DNA from: Steroidobacteraceae bacterium | Lineage (GTDB): Bacteria; Pseudomonadota; Gammaproteobacteria; Steroidobacterales; Steroidobacteraceae | NCBI GenBank assembly: GCA_025458865.1 | Contig: JALORP010000001.1 | Location: forward strand, 1-64,000 | Reading direction: 5' to 3' | DNA length: 64,000 nt | Part shown: piece by piece, positions 9,592 through 20,900 of the stretch | How positions within the stretch are numbered: the stretch's first letter is position 1 | Layout: each line of letters opens with the position of its first letter | Notes under the pieces: generated by a model | What the model was told of the DNA's origin: nothing | Databases searched by the model: none | Seen by the model: the letters and a program-made list of their open reading frames with translations, nothing else | Made by a program: the position numbers and the translations under genes

Positions 9592-9999
9592 CTACAGCCC
9601 GGCGAGGTAGTCCGCGACGGTCTGGATCACCACGCCGCCTGTCGTCTCGGGCTTGTTCATGTGCGGCCCGAAATGCTTGAGGTCTCCGGTCAGCAGATGC
9701 GTGGCCTCGGCTGCCAGCGCGGCGAGCCAGATCGGCTGGTCCTTGGCCGGCAGGTCGATCGGCGTGGCGCGGGGCGCCGGCTGGGCCGCCTCCGACACCC
9801 GTTCGAGCAGCTGCACGAGCCGCTCCTCGTGCTGCGGGCACTTTGCGACGATGTTCCGCCGCGCCTCCTCGATCGCGAAGCGGCTCGAAATCAGCTTCCA
9901 GCGTCTCGCGCCCAGATGGTCGAACAGGAACGCCGCTTTGCCTCCCGGGTTGTGTGCCGCCGTAAACAGGACATTGGCGTCCAGGAAGAGCCTGTCCAC
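9592..9999 (-). CDS. PIN-domain ribonuclease toxin
   Basis: 135 aa PIN-domain protein, probably the toxin of a type II toxin-antitoxin pair cleaving RNA with Mg ions. The first acidic residue is D8 in RLFLDANVLF; further acidic positions are in AIEEARRN and in HLLTGDLKHF. The start is a GTG at 9999, 6 bp after the antitoxin stop, as usual for a co-translated pair. The module sits between the acyl-CoA synthetase and the 3HB-oligomer hydrolase gene and is unrelated in function to both. Confidence 0.85.
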   Translation of the reverse strand: MDRLFLDANVLFTAAHNPGGKAAFLFDHLGARRWKLISSRFAIEEARRNIVAKCPQHEERLVQLLERVSEAAQPAPRATPIDLPAKDQPIWLAALAAEATHLLTGDLKHFGPHMNKPETTGGVVIQTVADYLAGL

Positions 10000-10005
10000 C
10001 GCGTG

Positions 10006-10260
10006 CTATCCGCGGCGACCTGCCAGCCTGGATGACAGGCGCCGGCGCTCGCCCTTCAGGAAGGCATCGGAGCGATCCCATCCTGCGATCTGCTCGTCGG
10101 TGTAGATCTCGGTCTCGAGCACCACCGCGGGCGTCAGGACGATCCGGCCGCCCACCTGTTCGGCCGTCACGATCGCGCTCTTTCCGAGCCCCAGCGACTT
10201 GCGCATGGATGCCGGGAGGGTGATCTGGCCCTTCTCCGAGACGATGAGGTTTTCCTTCAT
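10006..10260 (-). CDS. AbrB/MazE-family (SpoVT-AbrB) antitoxin
   Basis: 84 aa with a swapped-hairpin DNA-binding domain: SEKGQITLPASMRKSLGLGKSAIV at about residues 8-31 (read in two halves: SEKGQITLP and SMRKSLGLG). It is the first gene of the pair and should bind both its promoter and the PIN toxin through its C-terminal tail. GGAG is 10 nt upstream of the ATG. The AT-rich patch 10275-10312 just upstream contains the repeated pentamer AGAAT on the minus strand and is the likely autoregulated promoter. Confidence 0.88.
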   Translation of the reverse strand: MKENLIVSEKGQITLPASMRKSLGLGKSAIVTAEQVGGRIVLTPAVVLETEIYTDEQIAGWDRSDAFLKGERRRLSSRLAGRRG

Positions 10261-10334
10261 GGTGCCGGTGCTCCAGAATTCCGATTCTCTAACATTCTTA
10301 CATTACGCGCGAGGGCGGCGCCACCGTCGCTTCG

Positions 10335-10349
10335 TACGTTAGTACTATT
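10335..10349. promoter_or_regulatory. Shared upstream element, copy B (TACGTTAGTACTATT)
   Basis: Identical to copies A and C. Lies 54 bp upstream of the 3HB-oligomer hydrolase ATG, in the same orientation as the gene, and 75 bp upstream of the divergent antitoxin gene. Copies A and B are direct repeats flanking the toxin-antitoxin pair. Confidence 0.75.
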
Positions 10350-10402
10350 CCGTCCTCGGCCCGGCCTGCCTACAACGGGACGGGCGATACAGGAGCGACG
10401 AC

Positions 10403-12439
10403 ATGGCGGCGGAACTCGGCATGATGGTGGCGGCGGCGGTCGCGTCGGCGGGGCTCGGCGGCGCTGCGCCGGCGCTGCCGGCAGAGATCGTCGGCACGCC
10501 GACCCGGCGCGAGTTCGACGGGCGCAGCGACGACCTGCTGACCGCGGGCCTCGGCCTCGTGGGCCTGCGCGGCGGTCCGCCGGTCATCGCGGATCCCTTG
10601 CGGCCCACGGCGCTCGAGCTGCGCCGCCTGGCCGTCTACAACGCCTACCGCGGCCTCGTGGACGTGACCGACGCGGGCGGGTACGGGCGGCTGTTCGGCC
10701 CGGCCGAGGGCCAGATGATCGCCGGCGTCGAGATCCTCGCGGCGGTGCGCACGCCCGACGGCAGCGGCACCACGACCGTCATGCTCCAGGTGCCGTCTGG
10801 CTTCGACGCGAAGCAGCCCTGCCTCGTCGTGGCCAGCTCGTCCGGCTCGCGCGGCATCTACGGCGCGCTGCCGACGGCGGCCGAGTGGGGCCTTCGGAAC
10901 GGCTGCGCCGTCGCGCACACGGACAAGGGTACCGGGGTCGGTTTCTTCGATCTCGACACTGGCACCGGCTATCGCATCGACCTGGTGTCGACGCGGAACC
11001 TCGACGACCCGTTGCTGACGTTCCGTCCAGCGGACACCCCTGCGCTCGCCGACTTCCGAGCGCGCCACCCGCACCGGGTGGCGGTGAAGCACGCCCACGG
11101 CGGCGGCAATCCCGAGAAGGATTGGGGCCTCTATGTCCTGCAGGCAGCCCAGGTCGGCCTGGAGCTGCTGAACCGGGAGTTCCCGGGGGCGGATGGCGAG
11201 GCGCGCTTCACCCGCGCCAACACGCGCGTCATCGGGGCCGGCGTCTCGAATGGCGGCGGTGCGGTGCTGCGGGCGGTGGAGCAGGACGCCTGGGGCCTTC
11301 TCGACGGCGCCGTGGTCTCCGAGCCGAACGCCCAGCCGCTGCCGCTCGAGGGGCTGGCCATCCGCGCGGGCGGCAGCACGCCCTTCGCTGCGATCGGCCG
11401 GCCGCTCTACGACTACGCGACCGAGCACTACCTGCTGCAGCCGGCCGCGGTGCTCGCGCCGCGGGACCCCGCCTCGCCGCTCGCGGCGCTCAATCCCGCG
11501 CAGCGGCCGCCGTGGGAGCAGTGGACCCAGGGCCTCGCGCGGCTCGGGCTCGTTAACGGGGAGACGCCCGAGGAGCGCTCGCGCGACGCGCGGCGCCGCC
11601 TCGAGGCGGCGGGCATGCTGCCCGAGGCGCTCGAGGGCGCCGCGCTCAACGTGCAGTTCGGCCTCTGGCCCGCGATCGCCGTCGCGTATGCAAGCGCCCA
11701 CGGCCGGCTGCCGGTCGAGGAGCCGCCCTGCGGCGTCGGCTATGCCGCCACGGACCCCGCGTTCAAGGCGCGTGCGTTGGCGCCGGCGGAACTCGCCCGG
11801 CTCGCCGCCGACGGCAGCGGCGTGCCGCCGACCGGCGGCGTGCAGCTCGTGGCCGAGCTGCCCGGCGCCGGTGCGATGTTCTCGTCCTTCGGCTCGGTCG
11901 AACTCGCGCGCTGCTTCCGCGCGCTCGCGACCGGTGAGTGGCCCGGCGGCGGCGCGCTGCCCGAGCCGCTCGCAGCGCTCTCGCAGCGGGTCCGTGCGGG
12001 AATGGAGGAGGTGCGCATGAGTGCTGCGTTGCGCGGCCGTCCGGTGATCATCCTGCACGGCCGCCGCGACGGGCTCATCCCCGTGAACCACACCTCGCGC
12101 GCCTACGTTGCGCGCCACCTCGCGCTCGGTGAGTCCTCGGCCCGCTACTACGAGGTCGAGCACGGCCAGCACTTCGACGCCTTCATCCCGCTGCTTCCCG
12201 GCTTCAGCACCGCCTTCGTGCCGCTCCAGCCGCACGTGCTTGCCGCCATGGACCTGATGAACCGTCACCTGCGAGACGGCGCGCCGCTGCCGCCGAGCCA
12301 GGTGGTCCGTTCGACGCCGCGCAAGGTGTCTGGCTCCGAGGTCGAGCGGCTCGAGGCGCGCCACCTCGGGGGCTGGAGCGGGTCGCCCGGCGCGAACGCG
12401 ATCGGGTTCGAGGGTAAGACGCTCGCCGTGCCCGACTGA
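10403..12439 (+). CDS. D-(-)-3-hydroxybutyrate oligomer hydrolase (3HBOH family)
   Basis: 678 aa alpha/beta-hydrolase that splits soluble 3-hydroxybutyrate oligomers into monomers in PHB breakdown. The N-terminal part with TPTRREFDGRSDDLLTAGLG and the conserved MLQVPSGFDAKQPCLVVASSSGSRG stretch is characteristic of the family. The nucleophile is S282 in GAGVSNGGGAVLRA, and a C-terminal EHGQHFDAF supplies a likely catalytic His. The first ~28 residues are Ala/Gly/Leu-rich and may be an export signal, though the positive N-region is missing. AGGAG lies 7 nt before the ATG, fixing the start. The shared element copy B is 54 bp upstream. Depolymerase and permease genes nearby support the role. Confidence 0.88.
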   Translation: MAAELGMMVAAAVASAGLGGAAPALPAEIVGTPTRREFDGRSDDLLTAGLGLVGLRGGPPVIADPLRPTALELRRLAVYNAYRGLVDVTDAGGYGRLFGPAEGQMIAGVEILAAVRTPDGSGTTTVMLQVPSGFDAKQPCLVVASSSGSRGIYGALPTAAEWGLRNGCAVAHTDKGTGVGFFDLDTGTGYRIDLVSTRNLDDPLLTFRPADTPALADFRARHPHRVAVKHAHGGGNPEKDWGLYVLQAAQVGLELLNREFPGADGEARFTRANTRVIGAGVSNGGGAVLRAVEQDAWGLLDGAVVSEPNAQPLPLEGLAIRAGGSTPFAAIGRPLYDYATEHYLLQPAAVLAPRDPASPLAALNPAQRPPWEQWTQGLARLGLVNGETPEERSRDARRRLEAAGMLPEALEGAALNVQFGLWPAIAVAYASAHGRLPVEEPPCGVGYAATDPAFKARALAPAELARLAADGSGVPPTGGVQLVAELPGAGAMFSSFGSVELARCFRALATGEWPGGGALPEPLAALSQRVRAGMEEVRMSAALRGRPVIILHGRRDGLIPVNHTSRAYVARHLALGESSARYYEVEHGQHFDAFIPLLPGFSTAFVPLQPHVLAAMDLMNRHLRDGAPLPPSQVVRSTPRKVSGSEVERLEARHLGGWSGSPGANAIGFEGKTLAVPD

Positions 12440-12441
12440 CG

Positions 12442-13020
12442 TCAGAGCTTCCAGATGGCGTAGGCGACGACCAGCAACGCGAGCGTCGCCCAGCCGAGGA
12501 CGTCGATGTAGCGGCGGATGTGCTGCTCGATCGGCGCGCCGCCGAAGCGCACCAGCGCCGCGACCAGGAAGAACCGCATCCCGCGCCCGACGACGGATCC
12601 CAGGACGAACGGCAGCAGCCCCATGTGGGCGGCGCCCGCCGCGATCGTGAACACCTTGTAGGGAATCGGGGTGAAGCCGGCGATGAAGATCGCCCAGAAG
12701 CCGTAGCGCCCGAACCAGTCCGCGGCCGTCTCGAAGTGCTGCCAGTAGCCCACGCGGTGCAGCAGCGGCGTGACGGCCTCGAGCGCGAGCACGCCGATGA
12801 GGTAGCCGAGCAGACCGCCGAGCACCGAGGTGATCGTGGTGATCGCGGCGAGGCGAACCCAGCGCGGCGGCTGCGCGAGCGTCATCGGCGCGAGCAGCAC
12901 GTCCGGCGGGATCGGGAAGAACGAGGACTCGGCGAAGCTGACGCCGGCAAGGTAGCGCTCGGCGTGCGGGTGGCGGCTCCAGGAGAGCGCCTTGTCGTAC
13001 AGGGGCGAAAAGATTTTCAC
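12442..13020 (-). CDS. YqaA/DedA-family (VTT domain) membrane protein
   Basis: 192 aa integral membrane protein of the DedA/SNARE-associated family, YqaA branch. Conserved FAESSFFPIPPDVLLAPM (about residues 29-46) and GFTPIPYKVFTIAAG (about 114-128) mark the two re-entrant segments of the fold; other family members act as lipid scramblases or flippases for undecaprenyl-phosphate or phosphatidylethanolamine. The start is GTG at 13020 without an obvious Shine-Dalgarno. It is 37 bp downstream of the depolymerase gene on the same strand, so it may be the last gene of that operon, but nothing ties it to PHB use. Confidence 0.85.
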   Translation of the reverse strand: MKIFSPLYDKALSWSRHPHAERYLAGVSFAESSFFPIPPDVLLAPMTLAQPPRWVRLAAITTITSVLGGLLGYLIGVLALEAVTPLLHRVGYWQHFETAADWFGRYGFWAIFIAGFTPIPYKVFTIAAGAAHMGLLPFVLGSVVGRGMRFFLVAALVRFGGAPIEQHIRRYIDVLGWATLALLVVAYAIWKL

Positions 13021-13057
13021 GCGGCGCAGTCTAGCCGGACTGCAGGGAACATTCCCC

Positions 13058-14050
13058 TCACCTGGCGCCGAGCGCCTGCACCATCCTCCGCACGCTCGCC
13101 GGCTGGGCTCCGTCGCGGAAGGCGTAGTCCTGGCCGGTGTAGCCCCACCAGTCCCAGCAGCCCTGCGGATTCAGTGGCATTGCGAGGCTTCGTGACACCT
13201 GCGGGTAGAGAACGACGATGCCGTTCGATTCGGCCCACTCGTTGTAGCCGGCATTCCTGATGAACGCCTGGCCCGCCATGGACACGCCTTGGCGGCAGCC
13301 GTGGAAGGCGACGTGCAGCCGGCAGGGTTGCCCTTCGCGGCACGCCGCCGGGATATAGGCGTAGCCAAGCGGCTCGAGCGAGGCGCTCTTGTTCTCGTAC
13401 CGCCGCTGATCGAAGGCGATGAGGCTGCCTGGGTCCGCGCGACCGCGCGGCGCCAGGTCGCCGTAGAGATGCTGCAGCAGCTCGCCCGCTGCGTCGTAGT
13501 CGCAGTCGTTGAGGTAAGGATCGGCGGGCTCCCCGCAGGCTGCGCCCTCGTCGAGCGTCGGGAAGCCATGCGCGGCCGGCACGGAGTTCACGTAGCGGAG
13601 CCCGTCAGGCCGGACCACGCCGGAGTAGAACGCCACCAGCGCGTCGCTGACGGGGCGCGCCACGGTGGCGTCGCGCTCGCCGTGGAAGACCCAGATGCGG
13701 TCGTCGGCGAGGGAGGCGAGCGGCGCGACCTGCCCGCGGCCGGCCGCCTCCCGCGCCCGTCCGAGCAGCGCCGCGCCATCCGGAGCTTCGTCCGCCGCCT
13801 TCATGCACTTGCCGAGCGCGCGCGACATCGAGCCCTCGGAACAGTACCAGGGGCCGGCTGCGAGGATCGCGGCGCCGCTCACCTCGTCGCCGTAGGCGAC
13901 GTGGTACTGCCCGGCCATGTAGCCGCCGGCGGAAATGCCGGAGACGGTGAGGCTGCCGGGGACGATCGTGAGCTTCGGCAGCGGCTCGCCGCCCACCTCG
14001 GTGCAGGCAGTGAGGGCAAGGCAGGCGAGGACGAGCATCAATCGACGCAC
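13058..14050 (-). CDS. Short-chain-length PHA (PHB) depolymerase, type-2 catalytic domain, lipoprotein
   Basis: 330 aa serine hydrolase that cleaves poly(3-hydroxybutyrate) outside the cytoplasm. The nucleophile is S40 in TVSGISAGGYMAGQ, followed by D127 (FHGERDATV), H161 (AAHGFP) and an oxyanion-hole motif at H250 (LHVAFHGCRQG). This order, lipase box near the N-terminus and oxyanion hole after it, defines catalytic domain type 2. I chose GTG 14050 because GGAGA lies just upstream and it yields MRRLMLVLACLALTAC, a lipoprotein signal with lipid-anchored C16. Family members are usually secreted, so anchoring is notable. No linker or substrate-binding domain follows. It is downstream of the TonB receptor on the same strand. 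Confidence 0.88.
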   Translation of the reverse strand: MRRLMLVLACLALTACTEVGGEPLPKLTIVPGSLTVSGISAGGYMAGQYHVAYGDEVSGAAILAAGPWYCSEGSMSRALGKCMKAADEAPDGAALLGRAREAAGRGQVAPLASLADDRIWVFHGERDATVARPVSDALVAFYSGVVRPDGLRYVNSVPAAHGFPTLDEGAACGEPADPYLNDCDYDAAGELLQHLYGDLAPRGRADPGSLIAFDQRRYENKSASLEPLGYAYIPAACREGQPCRLHVAFHGCRQGVSMAGQAFIRNAGYNEWAESNGIVVLYPQVSRSLAMPLNPQGCWDWWGYTGQDYAFRDGAQPASVRRMVQALGAR

Positions 14051-14094
14051 GACAGTCTCCGGGGCGAGGAGTGAATGCGGCGCCCGAAGCATAA

Positions 14095-14124
14095 CGCCCG
14101 GCGGCCCTTGTGGACCGCCGGGCG
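14095..14124 (-). terminator. Stem-loop between TonB receptor and depolymerase genes
   Basis: CGCCCGGCGG and CCGCCGGGCG form a perfect 10-bp stem with a 10-nt loop. On the minus strand it follows the receptor gene by 32 bp. Only a short TTATG follows, not a proper T-run, so it may be an attenuating or mRNA-stabilising hairpin rather than a full terminator. Confidence 0.5.
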
Positions 14125-14156
14125 TCATCGGGCCGGCCAGCCGGACGCGCCGCGGG

Positions 14157-16403
<2,247 letters not shown>

Positions 16404-16503
16404 TCGGACCCCCTTGCGGTCGTTGCGTGGGCGCCACGGGCGCTTCGCCGGACCTCCCGGCATGGTGGCGCAAGGTACGCGTGGCGCCGCGGGGCGGCAC
16501 TTG

Positions 16504-16518
16504 TACGTTAGTACTATT
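16504..16518. promoter_or_regulatory. Shared upstream element, copy C (TACGTTAGTACTATT)
   Basis: Third exact copy, in the 180-bp gap between the divergent TonB receptor (start 101 bp away) and the GntP permease (start 65 bp away). Its placement allows it to serve both directions. The sequence stands out as an AT-rich island in about 70% GC surroundings. Confidence 0.75.
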
Positions 16519-16583
16519 CCCGCGCCGGGGGTCCGTGGGAACACTGCCGGCGCGGGGCGTGGCCCGCGCGGCGGAGTTGCAAC

Positions 16584-17891
16584 ATGCTGAGCATGATCGG
16601 CCTGCTCGCGGGGCTGGCACTCCTGATCGTGCTCACCATGCGCGGCGTCGAGCTCCTCATCGCCGCGCCGCTGTGCGCGCTGCTGGTCGCGCTCACCAGC
16701 GGTTTCGCCGTCTTCCCGCAGCTCGCCGCCGCGGATGCGCCGAGCTTCACGGCCGCCTACATGCAGGGCTTCACGGGCTTCGTGACGGCCTGGTTCTTCA
16801 TGTTCCTGCTCGGCTCGCTCTTCGGGAAGTTCATGGAGGCGAGCGGCGCGGCCGACTCGGTCGCCCGCTGGGTGATCGAGCGCCTCGGCGCGCGCCACGC
16901 GCTGGCTGCCGTGGTGCTCGCCTGCGCCATCCTCACCTACGGTGGCGTGAGCCTGTTCGTCGTCGCCTTCTCCGTCTACCCCGTGGCGCTGTCGCTGTTC
17001 CGAGTGGCGGACCTGCCGCGCCGCTTCCTGCCCGGCACCATCGCCTTCGGCTCCGTCACGTTCACCATGACCACGGCCGGGTCGCCGGAGATCCAGAACT
17101 GGATCCCGATAAAGTTCCTCGGGACGTCACCCTGGGCGGGCTGGGAAGTGTCGATCCCCGTGGCGCTCGTCATGGCGGCGGCGGGCTTCTGGTGGCTCAG
17201 GTCGATGGTCGGGCGGGCCGTCACCGCCGGAGAGCACTTCGAGGCGCGCGTGGACGACCCGCAGGCGGGCGAGCGCGAGTTGCCCGCGCCGGTGACGAGC
17301 TTGCTGCCGCTCGTCGCCGTGCTTGGCCTCTCGTTCGCCTTGCACGACTCCCTCAAGGAATCCGCGCTCATCGTCGCCCTCGGCGGCGGCATCCTGGTGA
17401 GCCTCGTGGTTCACCGGCGGTTCCTCGGCAGCCTGCAGCAGCCCATCGCGCTGGGCGCGCTCGGTGCGCTGGTCGCGATCGCCAACACCGCCGCGGTGGT
17501 CGGCTTCGGCGGCGTGGCGCGCCTCACGCCCGCGTTCGCGGAGGCGGTGGAGTTCATCACCCACCTGCCGGGCAGCCCGCTCATCGGTGCCGCCATCGCG
17601 GTGACCGTGATCGCGGGTCTCACGGGCTCGGCCTCGGGCGGCCAGGCCATCGCCCTGCCGATCCTGGCGCCACACTACCTCGACCAGGGTGTGAGTCCGG
17701 ATGCACTGCACCGCATCGTGGCGATCGCCTCGGGCGGCCTCGACTCGCTGCCGCACAACGGCTACGTCGTCACCACGATCCGCTCGATCTGCCGCGAAAG
17801 CTACGCGGCAGCCTACCCGGCCATGGCGGCGCTGACCGTGGTCGTGCCGCTCGCGGGGCTGGCGCTTGCCGTGTTCCTCTTCAGCCTCTGA
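16584..17891 (+). CDS. GntP-family permease
   Basis: 435 aa with about 12-13 hydrophobic segments. The GntP family imports gluconate, glycerate and, in the branch that fits this locus, 3-hydroxybutyrate or related short hydroxy acids; conserved family stretches include FTMTTAGSPEIQNWIPIK (about residues 163-180) and the C-terminal SGLDSLPHNGYVVT-like ASGGLDSLPHNGYVVTTI. GGAG lies 7 nt before the ATG. Divergent from the TonB receptor, with the shared element between them. Likely job here: inner-membrane uptake of monomers produced by the depolymerase and oligomer hydrolase. The exact substrate is inferred from context. Confidence 0.82.
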   Translation: MLSMIGLLAGLALLIVLTMRGVELLIAAPLCALLVALTSGFAVFPQLAAADAPSFTAAYMQGFTGFVTAWFFMFLLGSLFGKFMEASGAADSVARWVIERLGARHALAAVVLACAILTYGGVSLFVVAFSVYPVALSLFRVADLPRRFLPGTIAFGSVTFTMTTAGSPEIQNWIPIKFLGTSPWAGWEVSIPVALVMAAAGFWWLRSMVGRAVTAGEHFEARVDDPQAGERELPAPVTSLLPLVAVLGLSFALHDSLKESALIVALGGGILVSLVVHRRFLGSLQQPIALGALGALVAIANTAAVVGFGGVARLTPAFAEAVEFITHLPGSPLIGAAIAVTVIAGLTGSASGGQAIALPILAPHYLDQGVSPDALHRIVAIASGGLDSLPHNGYVVTTIRSICRESYAAAYPAMAALTVVVPLAGLALAVFLFSL

Positions 17892-17893
17892 AC

Positions 17894-17916
17894 GAATCGG
17901 GGAGGGTCCCCGATTC
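17894..17916 (+). terminator. Stem-loop after the GntP permease
   Basis: GAATCGGGGA and TCCCCGATTC form a perfect 10-bp stem with a GGG loop, 2 bp after the permease stop, followed by CCGTTTCT. It probably ends the permease transcript just before the sensor-kinase gene. It resembles the REP-like palindromes elsewhere in the window. Confidence 0.6.
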
Positions 17917-17936
17917 CCGTTTCTACCTATACTCCG

Positions 17937-20900
17937 GTGATGCTCGCGCCCTGGCTGCTGGCCCTCTACGCCGTCGCCTTCCTCGGCGCGCTGTTCGCGC
18001 TCGCCCACTGGGGTGACCGCGCCGCGGCGGCGGGCCGCGTGCCGCAGTTCGCGGGCTGGATCTACGTGCTGTCGCTCGGCGTCCACTGCACGTCCTGGGC
18101 GTACTACGGAACGGTCGGCCAGGCGGCGAGCATCGGCTGGCCGCTCCCGCCGACCTACGTCGGCGTGATGGCGCTGTACCTGCTGCTGCCGGCGGTGCTG
18201 TACAAGCTGATCAAGGTCAGCCAGCGCGAGCGCATCTCCTCCGTCGCCGATTTCGTCGCCGCCCGTTTCGGCCGCGACCGTGCGCTGGCGGTCGCCGTGA
18301 CGCTCATTTCGACCTGCGGCGTCATTCCCTACATCGCGCTGCAGCTCAAGGCGATCGACCTGTCCTTCACGGCGCTCGCGCTTCCCGTCGCCGGACTCGA
18401 GCCGGCCGGCGATACCTCGCTGTACGTGACCGCCGTGCTCGCCGCCTTCGCGATCCTCTTCGGCGCGCGGCACGTGGATGCCACCCAGCATCATCCGGGG
18501 ATGATGGTGGCCCTGGCCTTCGGATCGGCGCTGAAGCTCGCGGCGTTCATCGCGGTCGGCCTGTTCGCGACCTTCGGCCTGTTCGACGGCTTCGGCGACC
18601 TCGCGGCGCGCGCGGGGGCGATCGAGGGCCTCGAGGCCGCCCGCGAGGCGCAGTCCTCGACGGCCCGTTACCTCGCGCTCGCGGTGCTCGGCTTCTGCGC
18701 GATCTTCTGCCTGCCCTGGCAGTTCCACGTGGGCGTGGTGGAGGCGCGCGGCACCGGCGACCTGCGACTCGCTCGCCTCGCGTTCCCGGCCTACCTGCTC
18801 GCCATCAGCCTGTTCGTCCTGCCGATCGCGAACGCCGGGCAGGTGCTCGGCCTGGGCGACGCCGACCTGTTCGTGCTCACGCTGCCGCTCTCGGCCGGTG
18901 CCGGCGAACTGGCGCTGCTGGCGTTCATCGGGGGACTCGCGGCGGCGACCGGCATGGTCATCGTGGCCTGCATCGCGCTCGCGACGATGCTCTGCAACGA
19001 GGTGGCCGTGCCGCTCGCCATGCGCCTGTACCCGGCGCTGCGCTCGCGGCCTGACCTGACCGGCGTGCTGCTCAACGTGCGGCGCGCAGCGATCGCGCTG
19101 CTCCTCGCGGCGGCGTGGGCCTATCACCGGGCGGTGGCGCAGGAGGACGCGCTGGCGTCCATCGGCGAGCTCGCGCTCGCGGCCGCCGCGCTGCTGGCGC
19201 CCGCGATCCTCGCGGGCCTGTACTGGCGCCGCGCCTCGCGCGCCGGCGCCCTGGCGAGCCTCGTGGCGGGATTCGCAGTGTGGGCGTGGACACTTCTGGT
19301 GCCGACGCTCGTGCAGGCCGGACTCGCGCCGGCCTCATGGCTCACCGAGGGGCCGGCCGGCCTGGCCTGGCTGCGGCCGACGGCGCTGCTCGGGCTCGAG
19401 GGCCTCGCGCCGCTGGCGCACGGCGTTCTCGCGAGCCTCTCCGCGGCCGCCGCTGCGCTGGTTGCGGGCACGCTCCTGTCGGAGCGCTCGCTGCTCGAGC
19501 GCGTGCAGTCGGCGGCCTTCGTGGATGCCGACGCGGGGGCGGCGGCGCGGGCCTTCGACCGCCAGCGCGAGCGCCTGACGGTTCGGGAGCTCAAGGCTCT
19601 GACCGAGCGCTTCGTCGGCGCGCGCCGCGCGGCGAGCCACTTCGCCTCGCTCGGCGCAGGCGGCGGCGAGGACGCCCAGGCCTCCGGAGAGCAGCTCGAG
19701 GCGACGCAGCGCCTGCTGGCCGCGGTGGTCGGCGCGTCATCCGCGCGCCGCCTGCTCGAGGCCGCGGTCGCGGGGCGGCAGCTCCCGATCGAGGACGTCG
19801 TGTCGCTGGTGGACGGCGCCTCGCAGGCCCTGGAGTTCAGCCGCGAGCTGCTGCAGGCCACGCTCGAGAACGTCAGCCACGGGATCAGCGTGGTGGACTC
19901 GGAGCTGCGCGTGGTCGCGTGGAACCGCCGCTATCTGGAGCTGTACCGCTATCCGGCGGGCTTCGTGCGCGTCGGGCGGCCGGTGGAGGAGCTGCTGCGA
20001 TACAACGCCGAGCGAGGCGAACTGGGTCCGGGCGACCCCGGGGAAGCCATCGCGCGCCGCCTCGAGCACCTGCGGCGGCGCACGCCTTACGTGTTCGAGC
20101 GCCAGCGCGCCGACGGCACGGTGCTCGAGATCCGCGGCAACCCCATGCCGGCTGGCGGGTTCGTCACGAGCTACGCGGACATCACCGGCTACAAGCGGGC
20201 CCAGCGTGCCCTCGAGGAGGCGAACGAGTCCCTCGAGCGGCGGGTGCGGGAGCGCACGCAGGCGCTGTCGGCCATGAACGCCCAGCTGAGCGAGGCCAAG
20301 GCTGCTGCCGAGCGCGCCAATCTTGGTAAGACCCGCTTCCTCGCCGCAGCCGGGCACGACCTGCTGCAGCCGCTCAACGCCGCGGGACTCTTTGCCGGCG
20401 CGCTCGCGCAGAAGCTCGACTCCGATGCGCAGCGCGCGCTGCTCGCCGACCTCGAGGGCTGCCTCGGCAGCGCAGAGTCGCTGCTCTCCGACCTGCTCGA
20501 CATCTCCAAGCTCGACGCGGGAGTGATCGGCGCGAGCGTCGGCGAGTTTCCGCTCGACGAACTGTTCGGCGAGCTCGAGGGGGAGTTCCGGCTGCAGGCG
20601 GCGGCGCGCGGCCTCGCGCTGCGCGTGCGCCGCTCGGGCGCCTCGGTGCGCACGGACCGCAAGCTGCTGAAGCGGGTCCTGCAGAACTTCGTCAGCAACG
20701 CGCTGCGGTACACCGACAGCGGCGGGGTGGTGATTGGCGTGCGCCGGGCTGGCGGTGGCTTGCGGATAGGGGCCTGGGATACGGGCATCGGCATCCCGCC
20801 CGCGCAGCAGCTGCGCGTCTTCGAGGAGTTCTACCGTGCGTCGCCCCGCCACGCGGGCCGCGACGCGGAGGGCTTCGGCCTCGGGCTCGCCATCGTCGAG

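Noticed and set aside
9501-10349. Copies A and B as att-type direct repeats of a mobile element
   Set aside because: A third copy lies 6 kb away before a related gene pair, no integrase is present, and the sites sit at promoter distance. Regulatory use is more likely.
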